DNA of 64,000 nt from Tsuneonella rigui (lineage in GTDB: Bacteria > Pseudomonadota > Alphaproteobacteria > Sphingomonadales > Sphingomonadaceae), in NCBI RefSeq assembly GCF_003958625.1, contig NZ_RSEL01000005.1:186001-250000 (forward strand), read 5' to 3'. Below, piece by piece: positions 54,924 through 64,000 of the stretch. The position numbers and the translations under genes were made by a program. The stretch's first letter is position 1; every line of letters starts with the position of its first letter. Under the pieces are notes generated by a model. The model worked only from the letters and a program-made list of their open reading frames with translations. It was not told the DNA's origin and searched no databases.

Positions 54924-55385
54924 ATGCAGTACTTCGAGGACATCCCGGTCGGTGTGACCGCCAAGTTTGGTAACTATCCCGTCACCCGCGAAGAGGTGAT
55001 GGAGTTCGCCGCCAAGTACGATCCGCAGCCATTCCATCTCGATGACGAGGCGGCGGCCGCGACTCACTTCGGGCGCCTATCCGCCAGTGGCTGGCACACC
55101 TGCGCGATGACCATGTCGATGCTGGTCGAAAACCTGAAGCAGAACCGGCAGGCCGGGCTCGGCTCGCCGGGTATCGACAACCTGCGCTGGTTGAAGCCGG
55201 TCTATCCCGGCGACACACTGCGGGTCGAAAGCACCGTATTGGAGAAGCGTCGCAGCCAGTCGCGGCCCGAGATGGGCATCTTCAAGTCGCAGCTAACGGT
55301 GTTCAACCAGAACGACGAGCCGGTGATGCAGATGGTCTCCAACGGGCTCGTCCAGGTCCGCGATCCGGACGCGCCCGTAGAGTAA
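54924..55385 (+). CDS. MaoC-like hydratase/thioester dehydratase
   Basis: 153 aa hot-dog fold protein. Residues FAAKYDPQPFHLDDEAA near 28-44 contain the Asp/His hydratase motif (D-x-Q-x-x-H), and FGRLSASGWHTCAM follows, as in MaoC/PhaJ (R)-specific enoyl-CoA hydratases. It begins nine bases after the Cys-rich gene, so it may share the transcript, though its function seems unrelated. It converges with the M28 peptidase gene. Confidence 0.88.
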   Translation: MQYFEDIPVGVTAKFGNYPVTREEVMEFAAKYDPQPFHLDDEAAAATHFGRLSASGWHTCAMTMSMLVENLKQNRQAGLGSPGIDNLRWLKPVYPGDTLRVESTVLEKRRSQSRPEMGIFKSQLTVFNQNDEPVMQMVSNGLVQVRDPDAPVE

Positions 55386-55388
55386 CCC

Positions 55389-56993
55389 TCACTTTTCGTC
55401 TGGGTATTTCCAGACGAACGGCTCGGTCGTCGTCGGGCGGGTCGGCAGGGCCTGCGTCGGCAGAGTGTCCTTGTCGTTCGCTGCCGCCAGCAGCACGCCC
55501 GCCATCACCGTCGCCGCCTGACGCAGGTCGTCGGGACGCAGGTGATCGAACGTGTCGATGTTGGTGTGGTGGAGGCGCGAGAAATAATCGAGCGGGTCCT
55601 GCACGAACTGATACCCCGGCAGGCCGACGCGCTGCATGTACACGTGGTCGGTTCCGCCGGTCGGTGAAGCGACTAGTGAAGCCGCGCCCATCGCGTCGAA
55701 CGGCGTCAGCCACTTCTTGAGCAGCGAGTCTGCGCCCGCATCGCCTTCGGTGTGAATGCCGCGAATCTTGCCGCTGCCGTTGTCGAGATTGAAATAGGCC
55801 TTGAGCTGGCCGTATCCGGGCTTGGGCGTGATCGGCCACAGGTCGCTCCAGCGCGACAGCTCGGTCGGCTTGATCGCGTCCTCTCCCGCACGGCTGACGA
55901 GGTGCTGGCGGACGTACGCCAATGAGCCGAGCAGGCCCTGCTCCTCGCCCGACCACAGCGCGAAACGGATCGTGCGCTTGGGCCGCACCCCGAGTTGCTT
56001 GAGGATGCGCGCAGCCTCCAGCACGACGACCGTGCCGGCCCCGTTGTCCACCGCGCCATCGGCGGTCCACCAGCTATCGAAGTGCGCTCCGGCCATGACA
56101 TAACCGGCCTTGGGATCGGCGCCGGGGATTTCGCCGATGATGTTGTAGGCAGTCGAACTATCGGTGACGAAGCGCGAGTCGAGCTGGACCGACAGCGTTG
56201 GCGCCGGTCCGGTCGCCGCGAGGCGCGCAAGGCGACGGTAGTCCTCGGCGGCGATCTCGATCCCCGGCAGCGAGGGCAGATCCTGGAAGGTGTAGCCCGA
56301 GCCGTGGACCAATTTCCCGTCGCGGTACGACATCTTGGCCCAGGCGACCGCGCCTTCTTCCTTCAGGAAACGGTCGAGATCGTTGGCGAACCGGCGCCGT
56401 TCGATTCCGCGGTCGATCGCATCGGGATCGTAGTTGGGCAGGCTGAACTTATCGAGCTTGGCAATCTCCGTCGTGTCGAGCCGCTCGAATGGAGGATCGG
56501 TCGGCTCGTCTCCGGTGCCAGGCTTGCTGACCAGGACGATCTTGCCGGCGAGCTTGCCGCGGTAAGCAGCGAAGTGCTCGACCTTGTCCATCGGCGCGAC
56601 CACGACGGGCGCCTCGAGCGTGCCTTGGGTGCCGGGAGTCCATGCGATTGGGACCGCGGTGAGCGTGATCGGGCGCGGGGCGATCATGCGCACGCGGAAG
56701 TCATTCGCTTCCCACCCGGGGCCGAATTCGAACCCTTCCTTGTGGACGTTGGCGAGACCGATCTCGCCCATCTTGTCGACCGCCCAGCCCTCGGCCTTGC
56801 GCATATTGGGCGAGTTGGTGAGCCGCGGCCCGATCCGGTCGAGCAGGTCGTGCGCTGTCAGTTGGACCTGCGAGCGGTTCATGCCCTCATCGATGACGCG
56901 CGCGCTATCCCCTGCGTCCTGCGCGGCCGATGCCGCCGGAATGAGCGCAAGCGCCGCTGCGGCGAGAAGGCTCGCCTTGATCGGTCCAGTCAT
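55389..56993 (-). CDS. Exported M28-family zinc aminopeptidase
   Basis: 534 aa with signal peptide (MTGPIKASLLAAAALALIPAASA). The M28 co-catalytic zinc motifs are visible: AGAHFDSWW near residue 295, DGAVDNGAGTVVVLE near 305 with the bridging Asp, and ALWSGEEQGLLGS with catalytic Glu near 350; a PA-type insertion lies between about 130 and 280. The late GGTDHVYMQRVGLPG provides the last zinc-binding His. Probably a periplasmic or secreted peptidase (PGCP-like carboxypeptidase group). Confidence 0.92.
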   Translation of the reverse strand: MTGPIKASLLAAAALALIPAASAAQDAGDSARVIDEGMNRSQVQLTAHDLLDRIGPRLTNSPNMRKAEGWAVDKMGEIGLANVHKEGFEFGPGWEANDFRVRMIAPRPITLTAVPIAWTPGTQGTLEAPVVVAPMDKVEHFAAYRGKLAGKIVLVSKPGTGDEPTDPPFERLDTTEIAKLDKFSLPNYDPDAIDRGIERRRFANDLDRFLKEEGAVAWAKMSYRDGKLVHGSGYTFQDLPSLPGIEIAAEDYRRLARLAATGPAPTLSVQLDSRFVTDSSTAYNIIGEIPGADPKAGYVMAGAHFDSWWTADGAVDNGAGTVVVLEAARILKQLGVRPKRTIRFALWSGEEQGLLGSLAYVRQHLVSRAGEDAIKPTELSRWSDLWPITPKPGYGQLKAYFNLDNGSGKIRGIHTEGDAGADSLLKKWLTPFDAMGAASLVASPTGGTDHVYMQRVGLPGYQFVQDPLDYFSRLHHTNIDTFDHLRPDDLRQAATVMAGVLLAAANDKDTLPTQALPTRPTTTEPFVWKYPDEK

Positions 56994-57026
56994 GAACGAT
57001 GCTCCCCTGTTGGTTCTTTGTTGCCC

Positions 57027-57527
57027 TCAAGACCCGCACTGGGCCGTGCCGTCGCTCTGGAAGACGATCTGGTCGTGCTCGTTACGCAATTCGAACCGCG
57101 CGGGATAGTTGATCGTTTCGCTGCCCGATTGCGTGCCCTCTTCGCTCGCGAGGTCGAGCACGAAGGAATAGGTCCCGCCGGTGTACTTACCCTTGGCGCC
57201 CAGCGGTAGGTCGCCGCTGCCCGCGTCGGGCGCGAACGGGATTACCTTGCCCTCTATCTTCATGAAGCCGCGCTTCGGTTGCAGCAGGGCGACGGGCGCG
57301 ATGCTGGTTCCGGGAGCGAAGCTGCAGCCGGCGCCGAACATGTCGTACTTCTCGATATCGGGCATGCCGATCCGCTCCGGCGTTACCGGCGTCGGCGGCG
57401 GGACTTGCGCGGCCTCCACGGCGGCGACATCTTGCTCATCCATCCGCGCCTGCTCGGCCGGCGACGGTTCGTCCTTCCCGCACGCCGCCAGCAGCAGCGC
57501 ACACCCGGCGATCATTGCGACCCGCAT
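57027..57527 (-). CDS. Predicted lipoprotein coupled to mutL
   Basis: 166 aa: MRVAMIAGCALLLAAC with lipobox LAAC and lipid Cys16, then an acidic linker and a folded part with two cysteines (FGAGCSFAPG and GTAQCGS), probably disulfide-bonded. The ATG shares a base with the mutL stop (TGATG). Function unknown; similar small lipoproteins follow mutL in related genera. Confidence 0.75.
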   Translation of the reverse strand: MRVAMIAGCALLLAACGKDEPSPAEQARMDEQDVAAVEAAQVPPPTPVTPERIGMPDIEKYDMFGAGCSFAPGTSIAPVALLQPKRGFMKIEGKVIPFAPDAGSGDLPLGAKGKYTGGTYSFVLDLASEEGTQSGSETINYPARFELRNEHDQIVFQSDGTAQCGS

Positions 57528-59311
57528 CAGTGTCTCCCGAACAGTTTCTCGACGTCTTCCATGCGCAGCTTAACCCACGTGGGGCGTCCATGGTTGCATT
57601 GCCCCGAGCGCGGCGTGCGCTCCATCTCGCGCAGGAGGGCGTTCATCTCCGCGACCGATAGCGCCCGGCCAGCGCGGACCGAGCCATGGCAAGCCATCGT
57701 CGCCAAGATCAGGTCGAGCTTCTCGCCGAGCAGCAGGGTATCGCCGTTCTGCGCGATGTCGTCGGCGATGTCGGGTAGCAGCCTATTCGGGTCCGCGGTC
57801 GCGAGCGCATGCGGCAGGCTGCGCACGAGCATCGCCGATGGTCCGAAACGTTCGATTGCCAGTCCCATGGTCGCGAGCTTTTCGGCGGCGGCTTCGAGCC
57901 GGTCGCAGTCGGGTTCGTCGAGTTCGACCACCTCTGGAATGAGCAGCGCTTGCGGCCGAGCGGTAGCCTCCCCCGCCCCCGCCGCCCGCAGGCGTTCGAG
58001 CACCAGACGTTCGTGCGCCGCGTGCTGGTCGACGATGACCAGCCCGTCAGCGGATTCGGCGACGATGTAGGTGTTCGCAACCTGCCCGCGCGCGACACCG
58101 AGCGGGTACTCCTCGGCCTCTTCGGGCAGCGGCGCGGCGGCCTCGGCCCGACCGAGCGGCGCGGTCATGACCTCGCCCTCGGGCGCATGCCACGCGCGTA
58201 CCGACTCCCGCACCGACGGAGCCGGAGCGCTCCAATCGCGTCCGTTGAAGATTGATCCGAGCGCGGCGGGCTCCGGCATCCACCGTCCCATCGCAGCCGC
58301 ATCGGGCGCCTGGGCGCTGCGCCGATCGCCGGCGCTCAACGACTGACGCAGGCCAGAGACGATGAACCCGCGCACCGCCGCGGGATCGCGAAATCGGACC
58401 TCGGTTTTGGCGGGATGCACGTTCACATCGACCTCTTCCGGCGGAAGGTCGAGGAACAGCGCCAGCACCGCGTGCCGGTCGCGCGCGAGCATGTCGGCGT
58501 AAGCGCCGCGCACCGCGCCCACGAGCAATCGGTCTTTCACCGGCCGGCCATTCACGAACAGGTATTGATGGTCCGCCACGCCGCGGTTGTAGGTCGGCAG
58601 GCCGGCGATACCCGACAGCCGCAATCCACCACGCTCAAGCGCGATCTCGACTCCGTTGTCCTTGAGTTCGCGCGCGACGATCTGCGCGACCCGGTCGGTC
58701 AGCTCCTGCTCCGGCTGCAAGGCGAGGATACGCCGCCCACCGTGATCGAGCGTGAAGCCCACTTCGGGGCGCGCCATCGCGAGCCGCTTAACGACGTCGA
58801 GACACGCCGCATATTCGCTCCGTGCCGAGCGCAGGAACTTGCGCCGTGCCGGCACCTTGCCGAACAATTGCTCGACCCGCACCCGCGTCCCCGGAGGCAG
58901 CGCGGCGGGACCTTCTTCGACGACGACGCCGTGATCGACGACCCGGCGCCACCCCTGCTCGGCACCAAGCGGCCGGCTCTCGAGCGTGAAGCGCGCAACG
59001 CTCGCAATGCTTGGCAAAGCCTCGCCGCGAAAGCCCAGCGTTGCAACCAGCTCGATGCTCTCGTCGGGCAACTTCGAGGTCGCATGCCGCTCCAGCGCCA
59101 GCGCCATTTCCGCTGGCGACATCCCGCACCCGTCGTCGGTCACCTCGATCCGGTCGAGCCCGCCTTCCTCCAGCACGATGGCGATACGCGTTGCGCCGGC
59201 GTCGACCGCGTTCTCGACCAGTTCCTTGAGCGCCGCCGCCGGCCGCTCAACCACCTCGCCTGCGGCGATGCGGTTGACCAAGGTCTCAGGCAGGCGGCGG
59301 ATTTCGGCCAT
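57527..59311 (-). CDS. mutL: DNA mismatch repair protein MutL, endonuclease type
   Basis: 594 aa. The GHKL ATPase domain has LKELVENAVDAGAT (residues 28-41), DDGCGM and GFRGEALPSIASV. The C-terminal domain carries the metal-dependent nicking motif DQHAAHERLVLE (428-439), plus MACHGSVRAG and CNHGRPTWV, which are present in MutL proteins that cut DNA themselves and absent from E. coli MutL. This fits bacteria without MutH. It is divergent from mreB. Confidence 0.96.
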   Translation of the reverse strand: MAEIRRLPETLVNRIAAGEVVERPAAALKELVENAVDAGATRIAIVLEEGGLDRIEVTDDGCGMSPAEMALALERHATSKLPDESIELVATLGFRGEALPSIASVARFTLESRPLGAEQGWRRVVDHGVVVEEGPAALPPGTRVRVEQLFGKVPARRKFLRSARSEYAACLDVVKRLAMARPEVGFTLDHGGRRILALQPEQELTDRVAQIVARELKDNGVEIALERGGLRLSGIAGLPTYNRGVADHQYLFVNGRPVKDRLLVGAVRGAYADMLARDRHAVLALFLDLPPEEVDVNVHPAKTEVRFRDPAAVRGFIVSGLRQSLSAGDRRSAQAPDAAAMGRWMPEPAALGSIFNGRDWSAPAPSVRESVRAWHAPEGEVMTAPLGRAEAAAPLPEEAEEYPLGVARGQVANTYIVAESADGLVIVDQHAAHERLVLERLRAAGAGEATARPQALLIPEVVELDEPDCDRLEAAAEKLATMGLAIERFGPSAMLVRSLPHALATADPNRLLPDIADDIAQNGDTLLLGEKLDLILATMACHGSVRAGRALSVAEMNALLREMERTPRSGQCNHGRPTWVKLRMEDVEKLFGRH

Positions 59312-59373
59312 CAGCCGGGCCTAGCGACCAACGGGCGCAAATTCGAGCCGGTTTGAGGAGTTTGCCGGGGACT

Positions 59374-60547
<1,174 letters not shown>

Positions 60548-60560
60548 GGGTACGACTAAG

Positions 60561-61451
60561 ATGGCGCCGACCTCGGCACGGCGCTCCGGGCATTCGCGCA
60601 GGGCGCAATATGGACTGTTCACCGGCTACGTCCTCGCCGCGATCGGCGCGGCAGTGGGTGCGATATTGCTCGGCGTATCCCTGTGGCGGCCGAGCTCATT
60701 CAACGGACTGCGGGGCGCTGCGGCGGATACCGTAGCGCCGGTAGGCGAAGCGAGCGCCGCCGGCCGCGCTGGCGGCCAGGGCCTATTCGACAGCATTGCC
60801 GGATACCTTGCGGCCGGCAGCCAGAACGCCAAGCTGAAGCAGGAAGTCGAGCTCGCCCGCATCCGGCTCAAGGAAGCCGAGGCGGTCAAGACCGAGAATG
60901 CGCGCCTGAAGGCGCTGCTCGGCTTCAGCGAGAGCGAGACCAAGCCCGTCACGGTCGCTCGCCTGATCGGCTCGAGCGCCGCGAGCACGCGCCGCTTCGC
61001 GTACCTCAGCGCGGGCAAGAACCAGGGCGTCGGTATCGGCATGCCGGTGCGCAGCCCGCGCGGTATCGTCGGCCGGGTGCTGGAAGTGGGCGCCAACAGT
61101 TCGCGCGTTCTGCTGCTAGCCGATAGCGAGAGCGTGATTCCCGTGCGCCGTTCGAAGGACGAGGTGGTCGCTTTCGCCGAGGGCCGCGGGGATGGCCGCC
61201 TGCGCATCCGGCTGATCAATCTCGGCATAAATCCGCTCAAGAAGGGCGACGTGTTCGTTACCAGCGGCGCGGGCGGGTATTACCATCCGGGTATCGCGGT
61301 CGGCATCCTGCAGGAAGTCACCGGCGACGGCGGCATTGCGGCGGTCATCAGCGATCCGGCGGCCACCGACTATGTCGCGGTCGAACCGATCTGGCAGCCC
61401 GAGGCGATCAAGGCCGCCCAGACCCCGGTCGAAAAGGCGATCGAGGAATGA
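60561..61451 (+). CDS. mreC: Rod-shape protein MreC
   Basis: 296 aa bitopic inner-membrane protein. The membrane helix is near residues 20-38 (GYVLAAIGAAVGAILLGVSL), then a coiled coil with KLKQEVELARIRLKEAEAVK near 95-120, and the beta-rich periplasmic domain with GRVLEVGANSSRVLLLADSE. It is 13 bases after mreB and overlaps mreD by four bases. Confidence 0.96.
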   Translation: MAPTSARRSGHSRRAQYGLFTGYVLAAIGAAVGAILLGVSLWRPSSFNGLRGAAADTVAPVGEASAAGRAGGQGLFDSIAGYLAAGSQNAKLKQEVELARIRLKEAEAVKTENARLKALLGFSESETKPVTVARLIGSSAASTRRFAYLSAGKNQGVGIGMPVRSPRGIVGRVLEVGANSSRVLLLADSESVIPVRRSKDEVVAFAEGRGDGRLRIRLINLGINPLKKGDVFVTSGAGGYYHPGIAVGILQEVTGDGGIAAVISDPAATDYVAVEPIWQPEAIKAAQTPVEKAIEE

Positions 61452-62005
61452 CCGGCCAGCTGTCCTCGCGCGCGCGGCGGGATCGCTACGGCAGCAAGAT
61501 CAACCGGACCCACTCGCCGGTGCTGGCCTACGCGGTGCCGTGGGTCTCGGTGATGCTCGGCTCGCTCATTCCGCAATTGCCGATCGCCAGCGCCGTGCCG
61601 CTGATGCCGCCGCTCGGCTACCTCATGCTGCTGTCTTGGCGGCTGGTGCGCCCGGGGCTGCTACCGGTGTGGGCGGGCTTCCCGCTCGGCCTGTTCGATG
61701 ACCTGTTCAGCGGCCAGCCATTGGGCTGTGCCATGCTGCTGTGGTCAGCGACGATGATCGGGATCGAGCTTGTCGAGACGCGCTTCCCTTGGCGGGGCTT
61801 CTTTCAGGACTGGATCGTCGCGAGCGTGATTGTGACCTGGTATCTCGTGCTGGCGGCGATGTTCTCGGGCGCCTCCGTTTCGGCGGGCGTATTTCTGGTG
61901 CTCATCCCGCAACTGGTGCTTTCGGTCGCCCTCATCCCCCTCCTCTCGCGGTTTGTTGCCGGCCTTGACCGGTTCCGCCTGACCCGGGTGAGGTCGCTGG
62001 GATGA
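61448..62005 (+). CDS. mreD: Rod-shape protein MreD
   Basis: 185 aa polytopic inner-membrane protein with about five helices, beginning after a basic N-terminus. The segment GFPLGLFDDLFSGQPLGCAML near residue 76 is typical of MreD. The gene overlaps mreC (ATGA) and the PBP2 gene (ATGA) by four bases each. Confidence 0.95.
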   Translation: MTGQLSSRARRDRYGSKINRTHSPVLAYAVPWVSVMLGSLIPQLPIASAVPLMPPLGYLMLLSWRLVRPGLLPVWAGFPLGLFDDLFSGQPLGCAMLLWSATMIGIELVETRFPWRGFFQDWIVASVIVTWYLVLAAMFSGASVSAGVFLVLIPQLVLSVALIPLLSRFVAGLDRFRLTRVRSLG

Positions 62006-63906
62006 AATTTCGCCGGCGCCGCCGTATCCGTCAAATCGTCAGTCCTGCCACGCTCTCGCACACGTTCGAGCGACGCTCGTTCGTCATCGGCGCCGTGCAA
62101 GGTGGAATGGGGGTGTTGCTGGCGGGCCGACTTGCCTACCTGTCGATCTTCGAGAACGAGAAGTACCGGACCCAGTCGGAAAGCAATCGGGTAAACCTGT
62201 CGCTGATCCCCCCGCGGCGCGGATGGATCCTCGACCGTCATGGCGCCCCGCTGGCGAGCAACAAGGCTGCCTTCCGGGTCGACGTGATCCCCGAGCGGCT
62301 GCACGACGTCGACGCCACTATCGCCGTGCTGGCGCCGATCGTCGGCCTCGACCAAGCCGAGGTGCAAGACCTCAAGGAACGGATCGATGACGCGAGGGGC
62401 TTTCAACCGGTCGAGGTTGCCAGCCGGCTGACCTATGATCAGTTCGCGGCGCTCAGTGTACGCCTGCCCGAGCTGCCTGGTGTCGTGCCCCAACGCGGGT
62501 TTAGCCGCTATTACCCGACCGGCCCCTCGATCGCCCACCTCATCGGGTACGTCGGCCCTGCCTCGGCCGAGGAATACGAGAAGGATCACAACCCGCTGCT
62601 GATCACTCCGGGCTATAAGGTCGGCAAGGACGGGTTGGAGAAATACTTCGAGCCACGTCTCCGCGGTAAGCCCGGCGCACGGCGGGTCGAGGTGACTGCA
62701 GGCGGCCGGATTGTGCGCGATCTCGGCACGCGGTCCGATGTTCAGGGCCTGCCGATCAAGCTGACGATCGACGGCCCGCTGCAGGATTACGCAGCTCGCC
62801 GCATCGGGCTGGAGTCGGCTTCAGTCGTGGTGATCGATTGTTTGACGGGCGCAATTCTAGCGCTGGTCTCGATGCCTGCGTTCGACCCCAACAGCTTCGT
62901 CGGCGGGATCGGGCGACTGGAGTGGAAGCTGCTCAACGAGGATGACCATATCCCCTTGCTCAACAAGGCGATGCGCGGCCTTTATCCTCCAGGCTCCACC
63001 ATGAAGCCGATGGCGACCCTGGCGCTACAACTTGCCGGGGTGTCTCCAACGGAGCGGGTGCCCTGCCCTGGCGGTTACCGGCTCGGCAGCCGCTTCTTCC
63101 GCTGCGATGCGGTGCACGGCTCAGTCGATATGCCGCAGGCGATCGAGCACAGCTGCAACACCTACTTCTGGAGCATGTCGCACCGGATCGGGTACGACAA
63201 GATTGCGCCGGTTGCGAAGATGCTCGGCCTGGGCATCGAGTTCGATCTGCCCGGTACCAACCAGCGCTACGGCACTGTCCCGGACTCGGCGTGGAAGATG
63301 CGCCGTTACAAGCAGGAATGGACGGCTGCAGACAGCCTCAACGCTTCGATCGGTCAGGGGTATGTTTCGGTCAATCCGCTCCAGCTTGCCGTGATGACCG
63401 CCCGAGTTGCGACCGGGAGAAACTTGCAGCCCTCTCTGATGTTCGGCCACAAGCCCAAGCTCGGCCCCGCGCTCCCCTTCACGCCGGAGCAATTGGCGGT
63501 GACGCACAAGGGCATGTTCGATGTGGTCAACGGCTCCGGCACCGGCGGCGGCAGCCGGATCGACATTGGCGGAATCAAGATGGCCGGCAAGACCGGCACC
63601 GCGCAGGTCCGCAAGCTGATCAGCCGCGGTCACGTTAGCGAGTGGAAGGCGCGCGACCACTCGCTGTTCATCTGCTACGCGCCGACCGACGCACCGCGCT
63701 ACGCAATGTCGGTGGTGGTCGAGCACGGCGGCTTCGGGGCGAGCGCCGCGGCGCCGATCGCCAAGGACGTGATGACCTACCTGTTCGATCCCGCCACGGC
63801 GCTCAAGACCCTGCAGGCGAAGGAAGCCGAGTGGGGCGGCAACGCGATCGAGCGGATGTCGCGCCGCTATGGCAACTACGACATCGCCACCCCGGGGGTC
63901 GTGTGA
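62002..63906 (+). CDS. mrdA: Penicillin-binding protein 2
   Basis: 634 aa elongasome transpeptidase (class B PBP). After the membrane helix near residues 28-46 come the PBP dimer domain (IPPRRGWILDRHGAPLASN) and the transpeptidase domain with SxxK motif S332TMK335, SxN motif S384CN386 and KTG in MAGKTGTAQ. It cross-links lateral cell wall peptidoglycan together with RodA, whose gene overlaps its end by four bases (GTGA). Confidence 0.97.
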   Translation: MKFRRRRRIRQIVSPATLSHTFERRSFVIGAVQGGMGVLLAGRLAYLSIFENEKYRTQSESNRVNLSLIPPRRGWILDRHGAPLASNKAAFRVDVIPERLHDVDATIAVLAPIVGLDQAEVQDLKERIDDARGFQPVEVASRLTYDQFAALSVRLPELPGVVPQRGFSRYYPTGPSIAHLIGYVGPASAEEYEKDHNPLLITPGYKVGKDGLEKYFEPRLRGKPGARRVEVTAGGRIVRDLGTRSDVQGLPIKLTIDGPLQDYAARRIGLESASVVVIDCLTGAILALVSMPAFDPNSFVGGIGRLEWKLLNEDDHIPLLNKAMRGLYPPGSTMKPMATLALQLAGVSPTERVPCPGGYRLGSRFFRCDAVHGSVDMPQAIEHSCNTYFWSMSHRIGYDKIAPVAKMLGLGIEFDLPGTNQRYGTVPDSAWKMRRYKQEWTAADSLNASIGQGYVSVNPLQLAVMTARVATGRNLQPSLMFGHKPKLGPALPFTPEQLAVTHKGMFDVVNGSGTGGGSRIDIGGIKMAGKTGTAQVRKLISRGHVSEWKARDHSLFICYAPTDAPRYAMSVVVEHGGFGASAAAPIAKDVMTYLFDPATALKTLQAKEAEWGGNAIERMSRRYGNYDIATPGVV

Positions 63907-64000
63907 GTTCGATCGTTCCCATCCCGATTGCGCGGCAGCCGTGGCAGATGCTCCTTCCGCTGATCCTGCTGGTCTGTTTCGGCGCCACGGTGCTGTATTC
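63903..64000 (+). CDS. rodA: Rod-shape SEDS protein RodA, N-terminal part (cut by window)
   Basis: Only the first 32 codons are present, starting at the GTG that overlaps the PBP2 stop. The sequence (SSIVPIPIARQPWQMLLPLI and then a first membrane helix ending FGATVLYS) matches the N-terminus of sphingomonad RodA/MrdB peptidoglycan glycosyltransferases. The rest lies beyond the window. Confidence 0.88.
   Translation, partial: MSSIVPIPIARQPWQMLLPLILLVCFGATVLY

Overview
The window is high-GC, densely packed chromosomal DNA of an alphaproteobacterium, most likely order Sphingomonadales (Erythrobacteraceae or Sphingomonadaceae). This rests on the exosortase A polysaccharide locus layout, the gene content (ETF-quinone oxidoreductase, PPDK, mre/mrd order, RumA-type methyltransferase) and a REP-like palindrome typical of these genomes. 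I see no rRNA, tRNA, CRISPR array, insertion sequence or prophage. No gap between genes exceeds 300 bases; the largest, about 280 bases at 33238-33520, holds only a hairpin at its end.

Region 1 (1-17786) is a PEP-CTERM/exosortase A (XrtA) exopolysaccharide locus. After the end of a pirin-like gene, ten minus-strand genes run from 12104 down to 91: outer-membrane export lipoprotein, chain-length determinant, tyrosine autokinase, outer-membrane beta-barrel, XrtA-associated ATPase, polysaccharide deacetylase, FemAB-like protein, glycosyltransferase, exosortase XrtA and an asparagine-synthase-like amidotransferase. Behind them lies a small-molecule cassette: PLP decarboxylase and acyl-CoA ligase on the minus strand, and a GNAT/FemAB-like protein, an acyl carrier protein and two alpha/beta hydrolases on the plus strand. 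No PEP-CTERM substrate protein is seen here.

Region 2 (17783-37766) is housekeeping: an RNA uracil methyltransferase, NAD(P)HX repair, ilvD, N-formylglutamate amidohydrolase, ispE, ETF-QO, a degenerate uracil-DNA-glycosylase-like protein, a lytic transglycosylase, moaB, a radical SAM protein, a GNAT/acyl-CoA dehydrogenase/MerR operon, hisI, comF, a methyltransferase and ppdK.

Region 3 (37891-51226) has glyQS, with a REP-like palindrome inserted in frame in glyS, a membrane protein/XRE regulator/small membrane protein operon, tandem GumN proteins, rplY, a P-loop kinase, pth, a CPBP protease, an MgtE transporter lacking its usual N-terminal domain, a large metzincin protease and ychF.

Region 4 (51277-55385) carries DUF1206 and then a metal-response module: a CueR-like MerR regulator divergent from a glutaredoxin-membrane fusion, a His/Met-rich outer-membrane protein and a Cys/His/Met-rich small exported protein. 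This module is the most interesting candidate system in the window.

Region 5 (55389-64000) has an M28 peptidase, a lipoprotein, mutL of the endonuclease type, and the rod-shape operon mreB-mreC-mreD-mrdA-rodA, with rodA cut by the window edge. Many neighbours overlap by 1 or 4 bases (TGATG, ATGA or GTGA), indicating translationally coupled operons.
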